Assembly (NCBI GenBank): GCA_949316495.1
Contig: OX439004.1
Location: 40,182,561-40,246,560 of the forward strand
Direction: 5' to 3'
DNA from: Amphiduros pacificus
Taxonomy: Eukaryota; Annelida; Polychaeta; Phyllodocida; Hesionidae
Length of the DNA stretch: 64,000 bases
Shown here piece after piece: positions 1 through 14,574 of the stretch; positions within the stretch are counted from its first letter, which is position 1; each line of letters starts with the position of its first letter. The notes beneath the pieces were generated by a model. The model saw only the letters and a list, made by a program, of their open reading frames with translations. It was not told where the DNA came from and ran no database searches. Made by a program: the position numbers and the translations under genes.

Positions 1-74
1 AAACATTTAAATTTGCTGAGAAACTTTTGGTCGGTCTTTGCGAAGACTGGCCATTTCGCTCAGAATTCTTTGAA

Positions 75-200
75 AAAAAGAGATCTAATAGCTCTAACTG
101 AGTTGTCAACGAGTCTGGCTTTTTGAGAATCAAGATAACAAAGGTTGGGCCAAATTCAATATATAACATGCATTTTGATTGGTCAAAATTTGCAACTTTG
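75..200 (-). repeat. Partial copy of the dispersed element seen complete at 48382-49414
   Basis: Read on the minus strand, this stretch resembles about 49110-49235. Shared words include tgcattttgattggtcaaaa, gagaatcaagataacaa and aaatctaatagct-like text. Only the part around these words is recognisable, and its outer ends are not defined. It is a second, diverged copy of an interspersed family in this genome. Confidence 0.6.
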
Positions 201-249
201 CAAGCCTGTTATGGAAAGGATTTAAATGATCAGTCATGAAGCAATTTAC

Positions 250-3200
250 AGGCATTTCCAGAAAATGTTCACAAACATTACAAAAAAGCAATGATCAGCA
301 TAGCTCTAAAGCCATTTGCCTATGTTCTATTGGGGCCAATCCCAGCAAATACTTGGTGTGCTCTGCAATGCTTCGGTGGCAGATGGCGCTGATTATTGTC
401 GTGAAATATGAACCGCTGGAGCTGAAATCTGGGCAGCAGCTAACAATGGAGATTACAGGTTAACTGACCATTGTGGCTGGACGTTGGACATCTCCTTTGT
501 GGAGCTCATTAGCTCTAATAGGGGGTAATTGTGCATGTGTCAGGAGGCCATGCGGAATTGACCTCCCGGCACATTAACCCGGAAAGGTACGGACCCAAAC
601 ACATGTCATCACTGAGGGGCTGCTGCTACGACAGACCAAGCATGAAGTCTCGAGAGCACAAGCTCAAATTGTGTTGGATGAAATTTATATATATTGAAGG
701 GAGTCTCATTTGTATGACATCATAAGAACAATGGGATTTATTCAAAAAGCAAACATAAAAATATCTCGTCTAGAAGTTGGGTTGAAATATTTTTTTTTAA
801 ATATTTGGTAAAATTTTATTTCAAAGACTGTTCATGTCCTAATACTTGTTTCAATTTAAAATAAGAAAAAGGAAGAGATTTTCATCTTTTTCCAATTACA
901 TACTATTTTTAATGATTATTAGCCATTGACACCTTTTTAAATTCCAAATAAAAGCATGCAGATAAAAGCGGAGGTGTCCCATATACCAAAAATGTATACC
1001 AGAGAAAGGATGATGATAATTGTGTTTGGTCTAGTGGCAGAGTAAATAAATTATGTATTTTGATTTTCCATGATTTATTTATTCAGAAAGAACTGGATCA
1101 ACAGATTATCTTTTACCTCATAAATCTATATCCGAAAATCCTAAATCCCTACATATTGACTTTAACAATTGAGTAATTTAAAAAAATATTATTTGTAATT
1201 TATCCTCCCTTTTTTCCTACTATCTCGGGTGGATTACAAGTTTCTACATATCCTGAACACAGCCCAGTCTGTGATGAGCACCACTCTGGACTAAATGGAA
1301 TAACAGGGAAAGCACTCACACAAAGAGATAATACAATTCATATGGTCATTATTGAAGGTGAAAATGATTTATAAGTCTGTCTGACATGTTTGTAGCAACT
1401 GTGTTGAAGATAAATCAAAACATTTGCGATAAACTGACAGGCGTGAAAGATACATGTTATATATCCAACAAAAAATTTAGATAATTTATTTAAATTGTGT
1501 GAATATAATTCTGTCACAAGACCTGTATATTTAATTGTTTGGATAATTGTTTCAATATTAAAAGGTTGTGGATAATTTATATATTTTGATGATATTGAAT
1601 TATAAAGGCCTTTTACTTTTGTCTTGTGACAAATGAGGACTAATCCACACAGTGAAACTAAAATTAAACTGCAGTGATTTGTGTTGATGACAGGGGTGAT
1701 TCAAACAATTTTATTTCTTTAATCACGTTTCATATCAAATAAATATCAAATTAGATATTCAAGAAATCATCAAAATGCATCTGGCGGGTGATTAAGTAAA
1801 GCTTTGATATTTAATGATTTCTCTTTGATATTTTGATTTTTGGATTTGCAATTTCTTTCACACTTCATCATGATCATTGTCCACACAAAAAAAACACAAC
1901 CCATCACTGACAAGAACAGATTTTTGCGGTTAGGCAACAATTAATGACATGAGAAATGAAAACAGAAATTTTGGAGGGGCCATTATTGTGCTTGACACAT
2001 GCCCCATTGTGTGGTTAGGTCATGTCAGATCAGGGCAAATCGCCCGGTGAGTCACAAAAAGTTCCTGGCCTTCCATCATTGCATGTCAGATGCCGTGGAA
2101 ATGATAAACGGTTCTGATGTTTTGTTGTCCGTAGCGCTAATGCCAGACTCAACAACTTTTAGAGCTATCGCCATCTTTGTCCCGATACACCGTGATTCGG
2201 AGAATAAAAAAAAATCCTCATAATTGGAGTGGAGAGATGATTGGCTTACACGTTTATCGGTGGCATTAGTTTGGAGTAGGGGGTTGACCACTGACTCAGT
2301 CTGATCAATAGAAAACTGTTTCCATAAGGCTTGATATAAATAACCTAATATCCCCAAGAGATAATACATTTCTCCTATAAATCTGCCTCCAGTAATGCTG
2401 CTGCATCGTGGACCAGCAAAATTGTCCTGAATTTTATTCCATATTATTCGATAATGAAAAATGTAAAGATAATCAAATATGAACAGAATTGTGTGCTGTT
2501 ATCTAGCTATTGTTTATTGTTAAAAAAGGCCTCAGCCAATTTGACATAATATATAATATTAGCGTGTTGCAACACAAACAAGTGTGACTAGCTAAATTGT
2601 TTCCACTTGTAATTCAAGTGTAAAACAGCCATATTATATAAAATTACAGATTCTTTTTTTCATTATTTTCAGCCATTGTCTGTGGTTTGTGCAATTTGAA
2701 GCACATGAACCCGGAGAAAGCATATATTTTATCTTCATTGTAGTTCTCTGCTGTTTTTATCGGGAGAGACATCAAAGTGTGAACATGTTTTCTTTAAAGT
2801 AAAGGTGGGGGTTTGTTGGAAGTGCATGTGATGAATAATTGACACCAGACTTCAGCAGCTTATTTAGTTTTCAGGAAATCTCTGGTTTAGAGGGATTAAA
2901 CCTGAATTACATGAGCACTACAACCATAATAGAAACAATATCATATAGAAAATAGTGCACTCGAAAAATGACTTCATTGTTAGTATCGAGTTGTGCAAAA
3001 TGAACATTTTGACTGTCATGCAAAATGGTGCAAGCTAACTGTCACTCTATAAGGACAAGTAAATTTTGAATGTGATTCTGAATAAAAGGCATTGACCCAA
3101 AGACTGAGTACAAGCAGAGGCTGCTCTGGAGGCAAGAACAATGTAGAGGACAGGGCAAGAACTTATATTTATATGTTCACAACAGCCAATTAATTTGTTA

Positions 3201-5930
3201 CTTGAGATAGCAGTGGAAGTCCATTGATTATTACTGCTAAAATGTGACAATTTGTGAACAACACTGGGAGAAGTTAATAAGAATATCAAATTGTGACCTG
3301 TCACACCATCTCACTTGTCACGCCATATCACCTGCATAAATTTCATGTCATGTAATTCTAGAATCTGCCTCCTGGTCAAGACTTCTGTTAAAATGCTAAT
3401 CTTTCATTTTCATTTCGAATTCAAACTTTACCAGCCAGGATAAATTATCTTTAATATCTTTAAGAATAAGATGGCGAGTTTATAGGATTGTCAGCTTTAA
3501 TATGGGATGATGAACAAAAGACTGCTCATTATCAACCCTATATATATATGTATATATAAATATACTTTGGTATTAGTCTCATCATCCCAGGTAAATGAAA
3601 AATTGGGATATTGGTGACCTGAATAAACGGCGGTAACATCCGGTGATCATGATGACAATAGTCCTGGAGGGATGAGACAATGCACATTTTTCTTGCGAAC
3701 TCTAATTCGAGATCAGTGTTTTGTGAGTTTCAGGTTATTACTTGAGAGTATCTCTGCATCATATAGTAACCTGACACCATTGATTTCTCTGCGAGATATT
3801 TATGTATGTATATATGATATATATGTAATGTGTAAGACAGTTTATGATCATCATAAACCAAGGTGCAACTATCAGAATAAAAAATAATAATGTCCTTTTT
3901 TTCAGAACTCCTGTCTCTTCTGGGTTAGCATTTATTTTGAGATATGTATAATTCTGTTTGTAAAAATTATTATTTAAAAGATATTTGGGTCAAGTCCCAG
4001 GCTGAAATATAGAGACTCTGGGACATGGATTCTTGCAAAACAACAAATCATTACTCATTCCCAGTCGAGCACACGGTCTAACATAATATTCCTTTTCTTG
4101 ATTCAAAACTATTTTAATGCCATTTGTGATGCATGAAACCAAGGCTCATGTTTGGTTTTGATAATGAAGGAAATTTTGAAACTAAAAGAATCTTTGCAAA
4201 ATATTGGTCTTTGTATATCTGCCTGTACTAAACAAATCCTTCATAACACAGGTAATTTTCAAGCAATTAGCATAGGAGTCTAGCACAGGTAGTGCTCTGT
4301 TACAATAATTTGATCTCGCATATAAAATATCAATAGATATGGTGATTCAAAAAGAATATCAAAAGAATATCAAGTGGTTTGTTGCAATAATTTAATTTCA
4401 ATATGAAAATATCAATATGTGTCATGATTCACAAAAGAATATCAATCTAATCTGTGCTATTCTATTTTCTTATTTTCCCACTGTCTGATTGCCAGATGTA
4501 TGTCATTGATCGATTAATCGAACTCATTGTGTGTCACAATGAGGAAAACCTGCCGCACACCGTGGGAAAGTATACCCCCAGACTGCTCTAAAAGTAAACC
4601 TTATAAACTTTTCAGTATAATTATAAATTAATGTGAGCAGATATTATCAGAAAAAAGTTAATTGCATATCAATGTTACAAAACATAATAGTGCATCTGAG
4701 TTGATTGTGAATTTAAACTTTTTGACAATTTGTTATGTAAAAATTTGATATTCATGGCATAGCAATGTTAAAGAGGTTTACGTTTTATTGATACCTGTTG
4801 GTGTGTTCATTAAACATGGATGATCATATAATGATAGTGTTCTGCCAACACAGCTCTGGTGCTGCTGAGCGTAATGTCCTTCTAATGGGTGTACATCATC
4901 TGTTGAACTTGGGGCACATTTAATTTTTGTATCAAAATTATTTATTGCATAACAACAATAAAACTTGTCAACATATAGTAAATGTCAGCTAAATACTTGA
5001 ATAAAAAATGAATAAAGTTACATAACAAATACATTACATATATATATCCAGGCCAGTAGACAATTTATTTCCAGCATGTTTTCATAAGTGTATGTAGAGT
5101 ATATTACTGAGAGGTGTTTGTTAAGTGATTATACAGATAAAGAAAAGGTGATGAAGATGCTCGAGTTTTATGAGGCAATTAATACTTGAAGTATTTTTAC
5201 AAGTGTTTACGAAAGAAGAGCTGGCATAGATTGCATAGGAAAGATCAATCAAACTTATGATGTGTTGTTCAATGATAATGTTATCTTGCACTGTCCAAAT
5301 GATTGAAATTTAAATAGAAAAATGAAATCTTTTTGACAGTAAAATACCAGAAAAGACATGATAATCTCGAACTGTCAAGTGGTGGGATCAGATAAAGAAT
5401 TGTGGAAAACTCCATAATCCAAAGCATGATTAATTAGTAATTTGATTGATAATTATACGGCTTTATGAGGGGCCCTGTGTCACACCTAAATGACATGCAG
5501 ACAGGCGAAGGGCTGTCAAGTTGACATTTTGAATGCATATCAGTGTTATAAGGTCTGTAATATCATCTTATACATCTGTAGTTTGGAATCCTGAAAAAGT
5601 TACTCTTATTTTCAGAAGTTAATTATAGAAAGCTGATAAGTACTTTTGAGGTGATTTTATGACATGAATATGAGTGTTTTAATTTTATTATTCATTATCT
5701 CTTGGACATTTCACCTAAAGTTATCTCCAAGCCCAAATCGGATAAGGTATGCCATAATTGTGATAATATTCGTTCATTCTTCTAAATGGCTGCACATGTA
5801 TACCATTCACAGACTGACAAAGAGAGCAGAAGTGTGCCTACCTGGGCAGGCAGTACAATGACAGATGCAGTATCATATTCTGCACCCAATAACTTGCACT
5901 GTTTTTATCCAAGGTTGTCCTTTACGCTGA
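250..5930. other. Non-coding, mostly unique AT-rich DNA
   Basis: No gene, RNA gene or clear transposon ends were recognised here. There is a short imperfect TA-rich microsatellite near 3540-3560 and scattered poly-A and poly-T runs. The stretch is consistent with intron sequence. Confidence 0.5.
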
Positions 5931-5948
5931 GCGTTGGTGGGTTTTGGC

Positions 5949-6446
5949 ATGAAGCATAGTGACCATGGTGGTGAATGCACTGAGCACCTGGACCAGTGGC
6001 CTATCCCCTCCCTATCACGCTCTGACCCGGCCTTCGGGGTGACTCTCATGAAGCATAGTGACCATGGTGGTGAATGCACTGAGCACCTGGACCAGTGGCC
6101 TGTCCCCTCCCTATCACGCTCTGACCCGGCCTTCAGGGTGACTCTCATGAAGCATAGTGACCATGGTGGTGAATGCACTGAGCACCTGGACCAGTGGCCT
6201 GTCCCCTCCCTATCACGCTCTGACCCGGCCTTCAGGGTGACTCTCATGAAGCATAGTGACCATGGTGGTGAATGCACTGAGCACCTGGACCAGTGGCCTG
6301 TCCCCTCACTATCACGCTCTGACCCGGCCTTCAGGGTGACTCTCATGAAGCATAGTGACAATTGTGGTGAATGCACTGATCACCTGGACCAGTGGCCTGT
6401 CCCCTCCTTATCACGCTCTGACCCAGCCTTCAGGGTGACTCTCATG
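5949..6446. repeat. 99-bp minisatellite, five copies
   Basis: Five head-to-tail copies of a 99-bp unit begin at about 5949, 6048, 6147, 6246 and 6345 with atgaagcatagtgaccatgg. The first four are nearly identical and the fifth is more diverged. Because 99 is a multiple of three, one frame on each strand stays open through the array: a 33-residue repeat on the plus strand and another on the minus strand. The unit is much GC-richer than its surroundings. I read it as a non-coding tandem repeat inside the intron, since neither frame resembles a known protein and no splice context stands out. Confidence 0.85.
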
Positions 6447-6667
6447 CACCAGCTGTGCATCTCACGTCTGTCTCAGTAAAATTCTGACTGGATTTTATTT
6501 TTTCACACAGATATGTATGTTTATAGATATTTATATTTGGTTCACCGAGCTAAATGAAGAAGCCAACTGATATCTGATCATCAGGTTCCTTTCATTGATT
6601 GTTAAGGACACAGTATTACCACTAGGCCTGTGAAGGTTTAACCCATTGGCCTAGTAAATTTGTCACC

Positions 6668-7509
6668 TACCGTAAATGACCATATATAAGACGAGGTTTT
6701 CGTACCCAAACCTTCAGTTAATGTTTGGGGAGCCGTCTTATACGCGAGGGCAACCCGTTGATGGGGATTTACGGAAAGAATGATATGCTTAAGCAACATA
6801 AGATCACCATTTTGAAAGGCGGAAGTGACCTTTTTGAAATAGCGAATATTAGACGTAGCGGATCGATTTTAATTGCATTTTAAATGATAAATAAAGCTAT
6901 TTACCCAATATTATCACATATTACGCTTTGTAGGCAGAGAACAGAACAAAACCATCCATCCATTTAACATGCATTATGCAATATGAGGTCGTCGTTTTAA
7001 AAAGCGGGAGTGACGGGGATAGCGAATATCGGAAGTAGCAGATCGATTTTAATTGCATTTTAAATGATAAATAAGCTTGTCAGGTCAAGAATTTCTTCAC
7101 GTCCTTGATCCATTTAACATGCATTACGCAATACGAGGTCGTTGTTTTGTTCTGTTCTCAACCGGCAAAGCGTATTTTGTGATAATATTGGGTATATACC
7201 TTTATTTATCATTTAAAACGCAATTTAAATCGATCCGCTACGTCCGATATCCGTTATTTCGAAAATACGAACATCGTATTTATGTTTTACTGTAAATACT
7301 CGGGTATAAGACCATTAAGATCTTGTTGCGTAAGCATATTTACATTTCACTTTTAAAATGGCCACCAAACTTGAATGGTAGCAGTGCCGATGTCTCGAGA
7401 AAAAAACAACTCGTCTTATATTCGGAAATTGGACTTTTCAAGCAAAATAACCTCAATTTTGGGGGGTCGTCTTATACACGAGTCGTCTTATATATGAGTA
7501 AATACGGTA
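6668..7509. mobile_element. Foldback-like non-autonomous DNA transposon (TIR element)
   Basis: The left end taccgtaaatgaccatatat and the right end, read as its complement taccgtatttactcatatat, form imperfect terminal inverted repeats of about 26 bp continuing into aagacg. Both ends abut TA, which could be a TA target duplication. Inside, about 6840-6950 is repeated in inverted orientation at about 7140-7260 (gcggatcgatttt, aatattatcac and aacagaacaaaac words). A direct partial repeat begins with catttaacatgcatta near 6960 and 7110. No transposase frame is present, so this is a MITE or foldback-type element. The superfamily is not settled; TA-duplicating families are most likely. Confidence 0.7.
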
Positions 7510-10500
7510 ATAGGTTAGCATGTCAAGGACCTGTGAATAGATAATTCAGGGAGACAACACTATACTTACCTTAAATTGGTCTTGTCATGAAATAACTGAA
7601 ATAATGTTGCTGAAAAACCCCAAACATGCAAAGAATCAAATCTCTAAATTCAGCGGGCTTTTAATAGAATGAATGAACTCTCTTAGGCTTTGATACATGA
7701 TACTGGGGTGACTAGCATAGATAGGTTTATGCAAGATTTAAATCAATAGGTCATGTTGTTAGACATTCTGTTTGACAGCTAATGATAAATTTTATGAATG
7801 GCCATGTGTATTCAAAGTACGAGGAAGTTTCCATGGGACCCCACAGAGGGAAATACTGTATACTTAACAACATTTTCATTACTCCCAAATTGCAAAATAA
7901 AATTTGTGCCAGGTGAAAATGTAACAACATCAGAATCTTATAAAAATGTCTTCATCTGAGATCATTCTTTGATATATATTTATTAACAGCAAAAACAACA
8001 TTTGATAAATTGAATGCAGGGAAAAAAGCACAGAGAAATCTTTTGGCACATATGACCAGATTATATATATTTTTTTGCCTTAAGAAGAGATTGATATGAG
8101 ATTTGAAAATAGCAGAGAGAAATAAATAACTTAAGTATCAGTATTTCATACTTCTTCCTGGTGCATTGCAAAATAAATGGTATTAAGCAAACTAGAAAGA
8201 ACAATGCATTCAACTGGAAAAAGGCAAAAGTAGATATAGATTGAGACAGGAACGAAATCAATGAGTTAAACAAAAAAAATGGGAGGAGTGACTGTTTGCC
8301 TGAGCGTGCATACCTGTGCAGACTAGGGAAGCATGCTGGGAACACGGGGCCTTGTGACATGCCATAAGTTGGGGCCTATTACCGTGTGCACAGCAGAAAT
8401 CAATGCCTGGTACACAAGCCACTATCAAAGCACTTGTTTTTATTAGTGATTTATTTACATAACATGTGATATGACAAATAATTAATATTTCGGCCTCATA
8501 TTAGAAGCACTTGATGGTGCTCGTGTATCAGAAAGTAAATTTGCTCGAGGCTTTGATGTCTTGGCACGGCTGTAACCAAATGGAACCATAGCCTTGTTAT
8601 ATCAAGTTCTGCAAATATGTAAATAATGTTGTACGATTGCCCACCCAAAATAGAGGCTTTTTGGATTTTTTTAAAGCCCTTTATGAAATGCTATTAAGAG
8701 AGAAGACAAAGCATGAGATGGCACGACAGTTGTAGATTAAGTTGAGAGATTTATAGCATCCCCACTGTCCACCCTCCCACTTCCTGTTGCCATTTGCCTG
8801 CGCGTCTTATTGCACAACACTTATTAAAGACATGAAAAAAACTGATCTGCATGGAATAATCTCACCTGTAAATGATTTGTTTAGCCACATAATGATGGAT
8901 CAATCATCATGGAACTGTCTGTGAAAATGGAGAGATTTTCACCTGCATAGATGCTTGCTCTTCATCATTTCTCTATTCTGTTTGTAGTTATTTTAGAGCT
9001 TGATTTAGCTGGGTGGGGAGAGAGAGAGGGGTCATAGAAGATAGCATGAGACAGACTCATGAAAAATCTCTATTTGTGTTTGAGATTACTTGTGGAATAT
9101 TTAACGAGGTTGTGATTAATCTGATACGTCTGACCATCTGCAAGGTAGAATGATGCAATGAAAATAGAATAACAGTCTTGAAAAATTATTAGTAATTTAA
9201 TTTGAGTGGAGAGAAAACTGGAGAATGGCTATTGATAAATGGGATTATTTTCATGCCTTGAGGGTTATTTTGAAATAAAGTGTCAGCGAAATGTGTGTGA
9301 TTTCACAGTTTTTGAAGCATAGCTGCCAAGGATCGGTGTTTTTGGATTGCGAGTTTGGTCCAGAACAGGCGTTAATTGGATTGGTATAAATGGTCGCAGC
9401 AATAAATCTATTTGGTTGTGCAAATGAGGTCATGCGTGGCCATTGTATGACTCCACTCACGAGGCATACATGACCAAATAGCCATGTAATAGCCAGTCAT
9501 ATGATTTGGGCATTTGTAGATGTTTATAATTTAAGAATATTTTTTGGCTCCTGCCACCTGAGGGATGTGGGAGCTATGGTATTGGGCCCATTCTGTGTGT
9601 CTGTGCATGATTTTGTCAACAAAAACTTTGAAATTTTGTGATATCAGCTATTTCAGATATAGGCTCAAAATGTTTACCATGTGAAGGCCAAAATAGGATG
9701 ACCTCAATTATGTTTTTTCATGATTACAGACTTCAGATTGTTACCAAAAACATTTTGTACTGGACTCTTGACTTACTTTTGAATCATTAATTCTAAAATT
9801 CCCACTGACCATATGATACTGTTGTTGAATGTGAAGGCTTCATGTGATGCATTATTTATGAAATAGGTAATAGTGTTCTTAAGAAAGTTAAAATCCAAAA
9901 TAAAGAACTTTAATTTTAATTTTCATTTTATTTGTTTCCACAGTCTGAGGGGCAAATAAACTATGGATTTGGACTCTGTATGTCCATTTAAAATTGTTGA
10001 TGTGTGTCTCACAAAGGTGTACATTTCATACTCTTAGTAAAGATTGTCACATTTTTTTTAAATGTGGCGACTAACATTGACATTCAATATATCTCACCAT
10101 CTTAGCAAGCAAATCAGTTTGCCTTGTCCTTCTTAAGCCCTTTACAGTATGTGAGCGTCAGCTATGAGAGGTTTTCAGGAATTTTGAATTTGGGGCCAAA
10201 TTCAGGCCGCAAACTGATGTCATTTCATGTGGAATATACAAAGATAAATACAATGCTGCATATATTTAGATCTTTTATGAAATCTTTCATTTAAAGTGTT
10301 TTAGTAGAAAAATTCTAGGTGGAATATTTATTGACTTCAGATGCAAGATAATTTGAAAAAGTCTTTGTGTACTTAAAAACTTGAGAAAATATTGTGGAGA
10401 CAAATATTATGACTATATTGATCTTTGCAAACTTTTGATTATAAAGGGTTTTAATGTAGGAGTTTGGGGGAAGATATGTGAAAGATCAGACCCTGGAGTC

Positions 10501-12890
10501 ACACACAGCTTGTATTGCTCTAAGATCAGACAAAGAGATGAAGGCAACGTCTGTGCATCAGATGGAGCATGGAAACAATCCATTGTGGAATTTGGGAGAC
10601 TTAGCCAAGTTTTGAAGTTGCCATGCCTAGCTAGATCACGTTGAGACAAAACATTTCAAACATGCTAAAACTCAATTGCAAATGGAAAGGATAAAAAAAC
10701 AGTCAATGTTTAATAACTTTTGCTTAAAACTAAAAATTGAACAGGGTTTCTCCTCATTTTTAAAAGCTGTTTCATACTTAATTGATACTTTTCTTTGCCA
10801 GATACTTAATTGATGTTTTTCTTTGCCAGATGATTTGTTAGCAAGATTTCTATAAAAAGAATGAACAAAATAGATCACATGATAGATCACATGACTAATC
10901 ACATGAAAGTGGGTTAATGTTGTGCTGCATTTGAACTTTTAGTTCAACATTTAGCCAGAGACTGTTATGGTTTGCTATTTAGACATGATTCTGTACCAGA
11001 CATACTCTGCAATAATTCATTATAATTCCTATGAAAATGCTGTAAAAGGTGTTAAACATTCATGACAAAGCCAACACGTGTAAAAGATAGATGACCATCC
11101 TGCATGCTTGAAAACAAAACTATAAAGATAAATTTTTAAAAACTGTGTACACAAACTGTTAATTGAAGAGTATATACTTTTTCATATTTATTATTATCAT
11201 TATAAATGATAGTAATATTAGATTTGAAGGGGAGCATATTTCTGTACCATTCAGTGGAGCACTCTCAGAAAATTTTAGTTTGCTCATTTTTATGCAGGCT
11301 AAATATTTCATGATTTTGGGCCATTTAGACAAGGCCATAAAAATGTCTGGGAGGTGTGGGCATTTGCAGATGGCATGCAGTGATAGTGTCTCGGTCATAG
11401 CAATAGATAATAGTGATCATTTCAACACATTGACCTCAGCGACCTTCAACAAATCCATGGTGTCCACAGTGTCATTTTGCTGTTTTGTTTCACGCTTGGC
11501 CAAGTCCAGCTGACCATTCTGAGGTCATGAAATGCTATTTTTGAATACGTTTTTGAATGCTATTTTTGAATAAGTTTTAATTCACATAAATTGATGAAAG
11601 ACAAATTGATGCACTGACAGTGGGGGTTTTACTCTGGGAGAAGGGGGATATTACCCCTCTTTAAGGTCACAATCATTTTATAATAGATTTTTATCAAATT
11701 TAGATAATGGACGTGTCCTGAAACTTTCATTTTATGGCTTCAGCAAAAAATACTTTTGAAAATGAACAATGGGTCACCCAGTTTTAAGAGCTGACGGACA
11801 TTATGGGAGTAAAAGCTTGGGGTCACAGCTGACCAAGGTCAGGTCAAAGGTTTACCACATAAAACATGTAAAACAATAAGCTTTAAAATGGCAGAAAGCA
11901 ACACCGAGCCCTCAAACAATAGAGTGGGTTGATAGAGCTGATAATTAAAGAGAACAAGGTTAAAAAGGTCTGCAGACATTTTGACCCGGTCATTTCGATG
12001 ACGAAGCAGTTTTTGATATTTCGATGACCAGTCACTCTGAAAGGCAACACCGCTATGAAATATACGCTGAGTCACACAATGGACATTACCATGGGAACAA
12101 TTTTGTGTCATGGAAAATTTCAGCAATATACATTGTTATCATGCATAAAAATAGAAATTGCTCCTGTTCCTTGATCTCTGGAAAATCAATAAAGATGAAA
12201 GATGATGATGCGATGGCTTGGGATGAGTTCACAGACAACAGGCGGATGTGCATGATAGATATATACCCAGAAAACCCAGACATTCCAGGAAATCTCTCCT
12301 CATATGTTCCAGTTCAGAGTTTCATTACATCTCAATATTCATGAAATACCAATATTTGAAAATATGTAAATCTCAAATTTTAAATTGGTGTCAAAAACAT
12401 TAATCGAAACCACAAATAAAGTTCCATGGTGAGAAGTTCGTGATATCCAGGATATGATAATGATTTTAAAGTTTCCATTGAGCAGTGCATGTTGAATGTT
12501 TTAATGGTTTTAAATATCCTAGCTGAGTCAGGTTACACTGTGGGATATCTCGACCAATCACATGCTCCATGCAGTCACAGCAACCAGTCCATTCATTACA
12601 ACAGGGAGGATCCAGTTTCCATTCAAGGATGCACAGTGTTATGAAAGTGTGCATGCTCTTTCAATATTCTTTAATTAACTGTATTCCTGTTTGCAAATAT
12701 ATACTAATCTCTTGAATTCATTGAAATACAACTCACTGTTATATTACATTTGTTAAATCCTTTCTCTGCTGATTACAGTTCAGAATAGGACCATTATGTG
12801 ATTTTGTGTACAAAGATAGAGGGCATTACAGAGGATGGATTGAAAGACCTTCTAACTGAATAAAGCTGTTTTGTAAAGTCCAGAAGAAGG
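7510..12890. other. Non-coding intron stretch
   Basis: No gene was recognised. About 9540-9740 (starting near tggctcctgccacctgaggg) and about 11610-11850 have the look of old interspersed repeats, but I cannot delimit them. Small local duplications occur near 10775-10830 (two copies of a 27-bp word ending tttctttgccagat) and near 10870-10905 (three copies of an 11-bp atcacatga word). Confidence 0.45.
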
Positions 12891-12894
12891 CTAA

Positions 12895-13085
12895 GGCATT
12901 GTACCCGGGGCATTGCATCATACGGAGTGACCAGTGGCTATTGTGGTTGAATAGCTGGGTTAGATACGTGGTCAGAAGCAGAGGAGGTATGAGTCACGTC
13001 GGCGGGGCAGATGTACCACGGGAGACGCTTTAACTATTCCCGGCCTGCAGCTTCACATTGTCTGCTGCATTGTGGGATTGAATAA
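12895..13085. promoter_or_regulatory. Candidate intronic regulatory island 1
   Basis: This segment is visibly richer in G, C and CpG than the surrounding intron. It contains a TGAGTCA (AP-1-type) word followed by cgtcggcgggg. It encodes no convincing exon. I infer a possible conserved non-coding element or enhancer, with no direct proof in the sequence. Confidence 0.25.
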
Positions 13086-14574
13086 CACTCAGCCTTTCTT
13101 TCGCAATACTGTCTGGATTTCCAGACAGTTTTAAATAGCATTGCGCTAATTGTAGTTTCACCTCATATAGGTTTAACAATGTTTGAAGGCAATTTTTTTT
13201 TCCCATATTGGAATGGTGGTATCAATTTCTCTATCAATTCAGAAGAGGAAATCTAAATGAGAAGATCTTTTTTAATGAAAATGATATTGTTTTATGCAAA
13301 TACAATTGATATTTTACAATCCCATTCATTTTCTATATAAATGTTTCAAACCGTTTGATATCTCATTGAAATAAAACAATAACTGTGATCTGTGAACTTG
13401 TGCATTGTTTTCTGTATTGGTTGACTGTTATGATATTATAATGAATCAGGAACTACTTTCCCATGCCATGAAGTATGCTACATGTCAGAGACTACCTGAT
13501 ATTTCAGTTTCTGTACTTTGTTTACTGACTAAAATAGCTTGAGCATGAATCAGGGACTACTTTCCATGTCATATAGTTGCCATATCTAAGGGACTACTTT
13601 CTTTGTCACAATGTGCACTACTTTTTGGGCGAAAATTTTATTGACTATTAGTGCCTTTGCCTGGGAAGGGATGCCATTGCTCATTTCTGCAGATATCTCT
13701 CACTGATATCTCTCATCTCATTTTTGCTACATTTAAATGAGATTTTACTCACTCAGTGGTCAACTCAAACTGGACCACCTTGGCTTTCTTTTTTGATAAG
13801 ATATTAATAGGTTTTCAAGTAAAAATGCACTGAAAATGCAAAAACTCTGCTCACTTTTTAAAATTCATAACTGATGCCAAAAGAATAATGATATTAATAA
13901 AATTTATATTATGGTTTGTTCAAAAGATTTATCATTTAGAATAATTACAAATTGGATATAAAATTTCAGGACTCTCTTAATCTTCAAATCAATTTGGGAA
14001 AATATGATCAAACTTACACATTGTTGAGAAGTATGCTGTCCTTAAGACAACATAGTCTTTGACTATAATGCATTTTTTTTAAATGATGTCTGTGAAAGTG
14101 AGATGAAAGTGAGAGATGAGGTTTGTGGTGTTTTGGGCTGTTATCGTGATTAATAACTCCAGAATTGCAACTATAGAGTGAGTCTGGCAATGAACATCTC
14201 TTTAAGGTGGTGTGAGGAGAGTGGGAAAAATTGAAAAGTTTGCAATTTAACTCAGTTTGTTGAATAATTAATAAATCTGAGTGAGAAAAACTACAGACTA
14301 TAGATTAGGAAATTCTGTTTAGTCAATGTTTAGCAGTTTGTTACCAAAATAAAGTGAATCACATTGGATAACGGAAAATTATCAAACAGAACAGCAGATT
14401 ACAAGTAACATTTACTCCATAATTCAAGGTGTGTCATGATCGTAAATACACATGTCTCGTTTCTGGCACAGCGCCAGTGTTCTACATTCTCTGTCTGTCA
14501 TTTGCATAAGTTATGTTGCCGTGAGGTGGCAACTTTTCAAGGCAGATCAATATTATCAGCGGCTGGCATCTCCT

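Noticed and set aside
5873-6479. Repetitive 181-codon plus and 167-codon minus open frames
   Set aside because: Both follow from a 99-bp tandem repeat. They overlap each other, lack family resemblance and sit in presumed intron.
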